Positions 7,537-13,155 of a DNA stretch of 13,155 nt are shown in pieces. The position numbers and the translations under genes are program-made. Origin of the DNA: Patescibacteria group bacterium (GTDB taxonomy: Bacteria; Patescibacteriota; Dojkabacteria; SC72; T1SED10-24). The stretch lies in the NCBI GenBank assembly GCA_007136035.1, contig SLHS01000072.1, positions 1 to 13,155 of the forward strand, written 5' to 3'. Numbering within the stretch: the first letter of the stretch is position 1; each line of letters starts with the position of its first letter. The notes beneath the pieces were generated by a model that worked only from the letters and a program-made list of their open reading frames with translations, did not search any database and was not told the DNA's origin.

Positions 7537-7541
7537 GGAGA

Positions 7542-7570
7542 TTGCATATACAAAACCACTATAGTATATT
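7542..7570 (+). promoter_or_regulatory. Promoter of the Ig-like membrane protein gene, likely leaderless
   Basis: TTGCAT (7542-7547), a 17-nt spacer and TATATT (7565-7570, one mismatch to consensus) precede the ATG at 7579. The predicted start site is about 7577, a leader of about 2 nt. The -35 box is weak. An AAGGAG at 7535-7540 is too far from the ATG to act as its ribosome-binding site. Confidence 0.45.
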
Positions 7571-7578
7571 GAGAGTTA

Positions 7579-8955
7579 ATGCGTAGAACTTTTAGAAAAA
7601 GACAAAAGCCAATTCTTTCTTTAATTTTTTCAGCTTTCATCCTTTTAACAATTCCTGTTGCAATTTACTCTCTATTAAGTTCACAAAGTTTTGATATGAG
7701 ACATCTCGCTTATGAGCAGATCTATCAAAAACCTAAATGCATAATACATATTCCATACGTAAATTCAAAAACCTTAGCTTTAGACAAAAAATACCAAATT
7801 CATGTATATACAAATTTACAAAATGAAAAAGTTAGAAGTATTAATATAAATGAAAAAGATGCTGGAGAACTTTTTTCCAAAACATATACACCCCCTGTGC
7901 AAGAAATTACCGAAATTTTTGTTTTTTCTCCAAATAAACTTGGAGAGAGGAGCTTTTATGGAGAAATTCAAACAGAATCTAGGAAATATTCATGTAAAAT
8001 GGATGAAAGCCAGCAATTAGTTTATGTAATAGAACAAAACCATCCCCCAGAATTTCTCACAGACCCATATTACAGTGCACAACCAGCATCAAGTTCTCTT
8101 TCAACTGATGAAGTGTATGAATACACTTTAGAAGTTGTAGATAAAGATTTAGATCAAATAGAATATCATTACTCTTTTACTCCAAGAGCTCTCTGGCTTA
8201 GAAAAAATGTTGTTGAAAGTGGTAAGGATGGGAGATTAAAAATACGCTTTTCCGGAACCCCAGATAGAGACGGGAGTTACTTAGCAAATATTTTTGTACA
8301 TGATGGATACAACAAACACCTTTCAGCACAAAGCTGGATTATTAGTGTTGGGCAGGAAGGGACAGACATACCTGTTAGAAAAGAACCTAAATACCCTCCA
8401 GCAGATTTCGACTTTGATTTTGATAATGAAATTGCTCTACCAGAAGCACAAATTGCTAAGATGTTACCAAGAGAAAACTCGTATGTAACTAACCCCAGAA
8501 CAACAATATCTACAAATATAATAGCCTCATACAATGCAACAATAGACGAAAATTCAATAGTTTTTAAATTAAACGATTCAAATCTAACAAAGCAAGTTGA
8601 TTTAGTTAAAATCTCTCAAAGTGAAATCCTACTAAGATATACTCCAGAGCAAAACTTAGAGAGAGGAGAACACAGAGTATATGTATACTTTAAGGATTCC
8701 GAAGGTTATGAAATAGATAAAGAATGGACTTTTACTCTAGAAGCGGATCCTTCAGAAGAAACTTTCCTCGGTATACCAGTAACAACCTTTGTAATTTTTA
8801 TTATGGGTATACTACTTATACTCTTCGCACTTTCAATACCTTGGGTTATATATATTGCTTGGAAAAAAGATCAACCTCAAGATTACGAAGAAATTTCAAT
8901 TATAAAGCCGAAGGGAGAATCTTCATACAAAAAGTCTTTTGAGAAAGAAAGTTGA
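7579..8955 (+). CDS. Surface membrane protein with cadherin-like and Ig-like domains
   Basis: A 458-residue protein I cannot name by function. It has an N-terminal hydrophobic segment (about 12-33), an unassigned beta-rich region (about 50-150), then a domain like the dystroglycan-type cadherin/putative Ig fold (153-257). The signs are NHPPEF at its start, EYTLEVVDKDLDQIEYHY, SGTPDRDGSY and IFVHDGYNK. A short linker has repeated Asp-Phe (277-281). A second Ig-like domain (about 300-389) contains ENSIVFKLND, LLRYTPEQNLERGEHRVYVYFKD and WTFTLE. A C-terminal helix (about 399-427) and a 31-residue cytoplasmic tail follow. With both ends hydrophobic, the Ig part should lie outside the cell, probably for adhesion or as a scaffold. 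It follows the solute-binding gene by 42 nt and may have its own promoter. An in-frame TGA at 7570 fixes the ATG as first possible start. Confidence 0.75.
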   Translation: MRRTFRKRQKPILSLIFSAFILLTIPVAIYSLLSSQSFDMRHLAYEQIYQKPKCIIHIPYVNSKTLALDKKYQIHVYTNLQNEKVRSININEKDAGELFSKTYTPPVQEITEIFVFSPNKLGERSFYGEIQTESRKYSCKMDESQQLVYVIEQNHPPEFLTDPYYSAQPASSSLSTDEVYEYTLEVVDKDLDQIEYHYSFTPRALWLRKNVVESGKDGRLKIRFSGTPDRDGSYLANIFVHDGYNKHLSAQSWIISVGQEGTDIPVRKEPKYPPADFDFDFDNEIALPEAQIAKMLPRENSYVTNPRTTISTNIIASYNATIDENSIVFKLNDSNLTKQVDLVKISQSEILLRYTPEQNLERGEHRVYVYFKDSEGYEIDKEWTFTLEADPSEETFLGIPVTTFVIFIMGILLILFALSIPWVIYIAWKKDQPQDYEEISIIKPKGESSYKKSFEKES

Positions 8956-8969
8956 AAAAAACCTATAAT
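8939..8969 (+). promoter_or_regulatory. Possible promoter of the alaS-ruvX-mltG-LCP unit
   Basis: TTGAGA (8939-8944, one mismatch) and a perfect TATAAT (8964-8969) are separated by 19 nt, slightly long. Transcription would start near 8976, leaving a leader of about 34 nt. An alternative -10, TATTTT (8998-9003), would give a near-leaderless start but has no matching -35. It overlaps the end of the upstream gene. Confidence 0.4.
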
Positions 8970-9009
8970 TTTGCAATAATCAAGCCAATAATTTTTTTAT
9001 TTTAAGTGT

Positions 9010-10815
9010 ATGAAGGAACTCAGCTATGTTGAAATTAGGGAAAAGTATTTGCAATTTTTTGCGGCAAATAATCACACCATAATTCCAAGTGCATCTCTAG
9101 TACCAGAAAATGACCCTTCTACACTATTTGTTAATTCAGGAATGTTCCCTTTAATACCATTTCTTTTAGGCGAAAAACATCCGGCAGGAAAAAGATTAGT
9201 TAATTCTCAAAGATGTGTTAGAACAATAGATATAGAAGAAGTAGGAGATGAATCACACTGCACAACTTTTGAAATGTTAGGCAACTGGTCCTTAAATGAT
9301 TATTTTAAAAAAGAAGCTATCAATTTAACCATATCTTTTTTCGTTGATGATTTAGGTATAGATATAGAAAGAATACATGCAACTGTTTTTGAAGGAGATA
9401 AAGATGCTCCTAGAGACGATGAATCTATTAAAATCTGGCAAGAGCTTTTTGAAAAAAGAGGTATAAAAGCAGAAGTAGGTAAAGGCAAAAGGATACAAAC
9501 TTACGGCAAAAAAGATAATTGGTGGGAACTTTCTGGAGGTGGTCCATGTGGTCCTTGCACAGAAATTTTTTACGATACTGGTAAAAAAAGCTGTAGTACT
9601 CATTGCCATATAAGTTGTAACTGTGGGAAATATTTAGAAATTGGCAATAACGTCTTAATGGAGTATTTCAAAGAAGGAAATTCTTACAAACCACTAGGAA
9701 GACACAATGTAGATTTTGGAGGAGGTTTGGATAGATTGGCTATAATACTACAAAACAAAAACAGTGTTTTCGAAACAGACATATACAGTCCAATATTAGA
9801 AAAAGTTCAAGAATTGAGCAAAAAAGATGAAATACGCTCACAACGTATTATTGTAGATCATATAAAAGCAGCCTCTTGGATTATTATGGACGGAATTACT
9901 CCAGGAAGAACAGAGAGAGAATATATTCTACGTAGATTGATTCGTAGAGCTGTAAGACATGGAAAAATTTTAGGTATAGAAAAAAACTTCACAAAAGAAA
10001 TTGCTTTAGTAGCTATCGAAAAGTTTTCTCAAGTATGGAATGAACTTGAAGAAAAAAAAGAAAAAATATTAGAAATATTAGAAACTGAAGAAGAAAAATT
10101 CAACAAAACTCTTAAAGAAGGTCTTAAGGAAGTAAAAAAAATAGCACAAAATACAAAACATAAGTTTAAAAACGAAAATGGCGTTTCTTTTAAAATATAC
10201 GAAACTTATGGTTTCCCTCCGGAAATGTTTTTAGAAGAGTTACAAACAGAAAAAATAGAAGTTGATAAAGATTCATTTTGGAAAAATCATAATCATGCAT
10301 TTCAAGAACATCAAGAAAAATCAAGATCTGCAAGCAAAGGTTTCTTCAAGGGGGGGTTAGCTGATACTTCTGATAAAAGTATTAAACTACATACAGCAAC
10401 ACATCTTCTACTAAAGGCCCTAAAAGATGTTTTAGGTTCAGAGGTCTATCAAAAAGGGAGTAATATAACTCCTGACAGATTAAGGTTTGACTTCCCCAGT
10501 GAGCAAAAATTAACTCCGGAGCAAATAAAAGAGGTCGAAAGAATAGTCAATGATGCAATAGACAAAGGCTTAGATATAAAATTTGAAGAAAAGAATAGAG
10601 ACGAGGCAATGAAAATAGTCCCAGAAGCCTCTTTTGAAGAAAGATATGACGAAATTATAAAAGTTTATTACATTGGGAATAAAGAAAACCCATATTCTGC
10701 AGAAATCTGTAATGGGCCTCATGTAAAAAATACAAAAGAACTTGGAAAATTTAAAATTATCAAACAAGAAAATGTCGGAGCAGGGATCAAAAGAATCAAG
10801 GCTATACTTGAATAA
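9010..10815 (+). CDS. alaS: Alanyl-tRNA synthetase, short form without C-Ala domain
   Basis: This enzyme charges tRNA-Ala and clears mischarged Ser or Gly. At 601 residues it is much shorter than the usual ~870. The class II catalytic core is present: FVNSGMFPLIPFL (40-52), RCVRTIDIEEVGDESHCTTFEMLGNW split over 68-93, and motif 3 FGGGLDRLA (236-244). The tRNA-recognition helical region covers about 270-440. The editing domain keeps its zinc ligands HTATH (461-465) and CNGPH (567-571, usually CGGTH), then ends NVGAGIKRIKAIL. The C-terminal coiled coil and C-Ala (DHHA1-type) domain are missing. An unusual Cys/His cluster (C195, C199, H200, C203, C205) sits just after GPCGPCTEIFYD (C180, C183), a possible extra zinc site. 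The ATG lacks a Shine-Dalgarno. It is first of four tightly spaced genes. Confidence 0.95.
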   Translation: MKELSYVEIREKYLQFFAANNHTIIPSASLVPENDPSTLFVNSGMFPLIPFLLGEKHPAGKRLVNSQRCVRTIDIEEVGDESHCTTFEMLGNWSLNDYFKKEAINLTISFFVDDLGIDIERIHATVFEGDKDAPRDDESIKIWQELFEKRGIKAEVGKGKRIQTYGKKDNWWELSGGGPCGPCTEIFYDTGKKSCSTHCHISCNCGKYLEIGNNVLMEYFKEGNSYKPLGRHNVDFGGGLDRLAIILQNKNSVFETDIYSPILEKVQELSKKDEIRSQRIIVDHIKAASWIIMDGITPGRTEREYILRRLIRRAVRHGKILGIEKNFTKEIALVAIEKFSQVWNELEEKKEKILEILETEEEKFNKTLKEGLKEVKKIAQNTKHKFKNENGVSFKIYETYGFPPEMFLEELQTEKIEVDKDSFWKNHNHAFQEHQEKSRSASKGFFKGGLADTSDKSIKLHTATHLLLKALKDVLGSEVYQKGSNITPDRLRFDFPSEQKLTPEQIKEVERIVNDAIDKGLDIKFEEKNRDEAMKIVPEASFEERYDEIIKVYYIGNKENPYSAEICNGPHVKNTKELGKFKIIKQENVGAGIKRIKAILE

Positions 10816-11266
10816 ATCAAATATTCATAAAGTAGAACCTCCAATACTTAGTATAGACTATGGCACTAAAAATATTGGACTCGCTATAACAGATAAAAAA
10901 GGTATTGTTGCTCAACCTCTTACAACAATAAAAGTTAAAAGTAATAATTATGAAAAATTTTTCTCGAAACTTTCGAAAATAATAAAAGACTATGAAATAG
11001 AAACTCTAGTTTTAGGAATACCTCAAACTTTTAAAGAAGACCATTTACAAAATATTAATCGCATATTAGAATTTCGAAGTTCAATTAAAAAGATGACAGG
11101 GAGGGAGGTCTTCCTGTATGATGAGAGCTACTCCACTTCTGATTCATACTCTATGCTTAGAGCACAAGGACAAAGTCAGAAGAAATCTCGGCAAAAAATT
11201 GATAAAATAGCTGCGTCTCGTTTTTTGCAAGAATTAGTTGATTTTAAAAATAGAAAGAATGAATAA
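10808..11266 (+). CDS. ruvX: YqgF/RuvX-family RNase H-fold nuclease (pre-16S rRNA processing)
   Basis: YqgF/RuvX proteins have an RNase H fold and are linked to maturation of the 16S rRNA 5' end and to Holliday junction resolution. From the TTG at 10808 the protein is 152 residues, close to the family's usual ~140. Conserved points are SIDYGTKNIGLAITD (15-29, Asp17), ETLVLGIP (65-72), LYDESYST (103-110, Asp105; the family usually has DER) and KIDKIAASRFLQ (130-141, Asp132). The NMDG segment usual after the G(L/I)P motif is missing. ATG 10772 would add 12 residues and TTG 10742 would add 22, but those bases encode conserved AlaRS residues in another frame, so the TTG with AAGG seven bases before it is preferred, overlapping alaS by 8 nt. 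It overlaps mltG by 8 nt. Confidence 0.85.
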   Translation: MNKSNIHKVEPPILSIDYGTKNIGLAITDKKGIVAQPLTTIKVKSNNYEKFFSKLSKIIKDYEIETLVLGIPQTFKEDHLQNINRILEFRSSIKKMTGREVFLYDESYSTSDSYSMLRAQGQSQKKSRQKIDKIAASRFLQELVDFKNRKNE

Positions 11267-12272
11267 AAAGAAACTAATAAAAACAGCAATAATATTAACA
11301 GCGTTAATTCTAATACCTTTAGTGCTCTTTGTACTTTTCAAAGCTCATTATGAGAATGCATTACAGGAACCAAATTCTTCTTCTAATGAGCAAATAGAAT
11401 TTGAAATTATAGAAGGAGAATCTGTAGATTCAATTACTTCCAGCTTAATAGCACAAGATTTACTTAGAGAAGAATATCGCAATTATTTTCTAATATATTT
11501 AAAAATAAATGACATTATTCCTAAAATACAGGCTGGATATTTTAGTATACCTAAAAACCTAACAATAAAGGAATTAGCTGAGACATTGCAAAACGCTGGA
11601 GTACCAAGTAATTGGATAACCATAACTGAGGGTTTAAGAGCTGATGAAATTGCTCAAAAATTCTCTGATACATTTAAAAACATTGAAAAAGCTGAGTTCA
11701 TGACCCTAGTAGAAGACCAAGAATTTATCAATTCTTTAGAACTTCATGGAGAAAATATCACCTCTCTTGAAGGCTTTCTTTTTCCCGATAAATATTTTAT
11801 AGAAAAACAAGCAGAGCCCAGAGAAGCTATATTAATCATGATTAACAATTTCAAAAGTAAAGTACCAGGGGATTATAACTATGAGGATATAATTATTGCC
11901 AGTATGATTGAAAGGGAAGGTATTAATCCAGAGGACAGAAGAATAATTTCCGGAATACTACAAAAAAGATTAGAGGAACAATGGTTGCTACAAGTTGATG
12001 CAACACTGCTCTATCATCAAAAAGATTGGAATCACGTTATCACAATACAGGACAAAGAAGAAGCTCAACCCTACAATTCATACATGTATCACGAACTTCC
12101 ACCAACACCAATATGTAATCCTGGATTAGATTCAATCATATCTGTCTTTGAGCCAAAAGAAACGGATTATTACTACTACATACATTATGAAGACGAAAAC
12201 GGTAACATTGTACCAGGATATTCTACAACTCTTGGTGAACATGAAGCTAAAGTACAAAAATATTTGAGATAA
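11259..12272 (+). CDS. mltG: Endolytic murein transglycosylase MltG
   Basis: MltG (YceG fold) is a membrane-bound lytic transglycosylase that cuts nascent glycan strands and sets their length. The 337-residue protein has one N-terminal membrane helix (about 8-28), a LysM-like region (about 47-110, with FEIIEGESVDSI and GYFSIPKNLTIKELAETL), a second repeat from TITEGLRADEIAQ (121-133), EGFLFPDKY (171-179), and the catalytic stretch IIASMIEREG with Glu218. YNSYMYHELPPTPICNPGL (272-290) and YSTTLGEHEAKV (321-332) complete the family pattern. ATG 11259 overlaps the ruvX stop within ATGAATAA; a TTG seven codons earlier is less likely. No Shine-Dalgarno beyond AGAAAG is seen, so translation is probably coupled to ruvX. 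Confidence 0.93.
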   Translation: MNKKKLIKTAIILTALILIPLVLFVLFKAHYENALQEPNSSSNEQIEFEIIEGESVDSITSSLIAQDLLREEYRNYFLIYLKINDIIPKIQAGYFSIPKNLTIKELAETLQNAGVPSNWITITEGLRADEIAQKFSDTFKNIEKAEFMTLVEDQEFINSLELHGENITSLEGFLFPDKYFIEKQAEPREAILIMINNFKSKVPGDYNYEDIIIASMIEREGINPEDRRIISGILQKRLEEQWLLQVDATLLYHQKDWNHVITIQDKEEAQPYNSYMYHELPPTPICNPGLDSIISVFEPKETDYYYYIHYEDENGNIVPGYSTTLGEHEAKVQKYLR

Positions 12273-12280
12273 AAAAAATT

Positions 12281-13155
12281 ATGGCAGTAAATATAAAAAT
12301 GAACAACAAATCAATAGATTTAGAAAAAAAGGATACAAAAGTAACATCCCCAAAAAGTAAGAAAAAACTTTTCATTGCTTTGGCAATCACTGTCCTCCTA
12401 ATTACTTCATTTATTTTGGGTAGCTATTATCTTAGCCAAAGAGCTGGAGTTAAATTTGGAATAACAGATATTTTTAACCCCATAAAAGCAAATCCACAAT
12501 TAGAAAGAGATAGCTCAGGAAAATACACAAACGTGATGTTTGTTGGTATTGATAGCCGAGGAGAAAATAGTGGTTTACTAAACACTGACACAATAATGCT
12601 TCTCTCATATAATTATGAGGATAAAAATGCTATCATGACATCCATACCTCGAGACTTTTTCGTTAAGGTTCCAGGTCAAGAAAGATACACAAAAATAAAT
12701 GGAATTTATGCCATAGGAGAAAGAATAGAAAAAGGGAGTGGGTTAGATTATCTACAGAATGTTGTAGAAGATATAACAGGTAAGGAAATACAATACTATG
12801 GCATGGTCAATCTTGTCGGATTTGTAGACCTAATAGATACACTTGGGGGAATTGAAGTAGACGTAGAAAATTCATTTACAGATTACAGATATCCTGTTGA
12901 GGGAGCAGAAGCAAGACATCAAGTCATCTCTTTTGAAGAAGGCTTACAAACAATGGATGGCAAAACAGCACTAAGATTTGTCCGATCAAGACTTTCCCCA
13001 GATGCATATGAAGGATCTGATTTTGCTAGAGCAAGGAGACAACAAAGAGTAATTACCGCAATCAGAGAAGAGTTGCTTTCTTCATCAACATATTTAAATC
13101 CTAGAAAAATATTTGAAATCATCAACCTTTTGGAAGACAACATTGAATTTTCAGA
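12281..13155 (+). CDS. LytR-CpsA-Psr (LCP) family phosphotransferase, 3' truncated by window
   Basis: LCP proteins transfer undecaprenyl-linked glycopolymers such as teichoic acid or capsule chains onto peptidoglycan outside the cell. The frame runs from ATG 12281 to the window end (291 residues seen, no stop). A Lys-rich cytoplasmic tail (1-29) precedes one membrane helix (about 30-52). The LCP domain follows: VMFVGIDSRG (85-94), NTDTIMLLSYN (101-111), SIPRDFFVKVP (121-131), KINGIYAIG (138-146), LGGIEVDV (188-195), and the Arg-rich signature ALRFVRSR (230-237) with DFARARRQQRVI (247-258). The Asp and Arg residues that bind pyrophosphate are therefore kept. It starts 8 nt after mltG without a Shine-Dalgarno, presumably in the same transcript. 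A C-terminal extra domain cannot be judged. Confidence 0.92.
   Translation, partial: MAVNIKMNNKSIDLEKKDTKVTSPKSKKKLFIALAITVLLITSFILGSYYLSQRAGVKFGITDIFNPIKANPQLERDSSGKYTNVMFVGIDSRGENSGLLNTDTIMLLSYNYEDKNAIMTSIPRDFFVKVPGQERYTKINGIYAIGERIEKGSGLDYLQNVVEDITGKEIQYYGMVNLVGFVDLIDTLGGIEVDVENSFTDYRYPVEGAEARHQVISFEEGLQTMDGKTALRFVRSRLSPDAYEGSDFARARRQQRVITAIREELLSSSTYLNPRKIFEIINLLEDNIEFS

Noticed and set aside
7535..7540. AAGGAG, a perfect Shine-Dalgarno-like motif
   Set aside because: It lies 38 nt before the ATG at 7579. The frame opening at the right distance closes within a few codons, and a TGA at 7570 blocks an upstream in-frame start of the Ig-like gene.
8953..8955. TGA as a recoded glycine codon (as in Gracilibacteria and Absconditabacteria)
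   Set aside because: No TGA is needed inside any gene, all conserved glycines use GGN, and this single TGA works as an ordinary stop at a natural protein end.
8956..9009. Possible terminator before alaS (T-run at 8992-8998)
   Set aside because: The AATAAT units before the T-run are direct rather than inverted repeats, so no stable stem forms.
12919..13143. Minus-strand frame of 74 codons
   Set aside because: It is the shadow of the LCP gene, whose plus-strand frame carries clear family motifs through this interval.

Overview
The window is AT-rich (roughly one third G+C by eye) and carries ten protein genes and no RNA genes, CRISPR arrays or insertion sequences. Standard-code stops (TAA, TAG and one TGA) fit every gene. 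The proteins are compact: IF-2 has no N-terminal extension and AlaRS has no C-Ala domain. The envelope genes are of single-membrane, Gram-positive type (sortase, LytR-CpsA-Psr protein, MltG). Together with the absence of Shine-Dalgarno sequences, this suggests a reduced-genome bacterium, most likely of the Candidate Phyla Radiation (Patescibacteria). The placement is an inference from gene content; I cannot name a lineage.

Layout. (1) 3-377, plus strand: the 3' end of a Lon-type AAA+ gene that stops after the ATPase lid, where the protease domain should begin. (2) 343-4171, minus strand: an operon nusA - infB - degenerate DHH-family gene. It resembles the usual nusA/infB/nrnA cluster but lacks rimP and rbfA, and its last gene overlaps the lon-like gene tail to tail. 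(3) 4194-5357, minus strand: monocistronic dnaJ with a clear intrinsic terminator. (4) 5439-8955, plus strand, divergent from dnaJ: a surface cassette of sortase, a membrane-anchored family 1 solute-binding protein overlapping it by 11 nt, and a two-anchor membrane protein with Ig-like folds. (5) 9010-13155, plus strand: alaS - ruvX - mltG - LCP gene, tightly packed. The alaS/ruvX/mltG order also occurs in Bacillus.

How the genes work together. The minus-strand block serves transcription elongation, translation initiation and protein folding. The plus-strand block joins alanyl-tRNA charging to wall building (MltG, LCP) and surface protein display (sortase, solute-binding protein, Ig-like protein). 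None of the transcription-unit starts has a Shine-Dalgarno motif at normal spacing, and several have a -10-like box placed so that transcription would begin at or within a few bases of the start codon. Leaderless mRNAs are therefore likely.

I see no complete new defence or mobile system. The observations most worth following are the peptidase-less Lon, the DHH protein that has lost its metal ligands, the leaderless promoters, the acidic insertion in IF-2, and the sortase/solute-binding/Ig cassette without an ABC permease. There is no gene-free stretch longer than about 100 bases.
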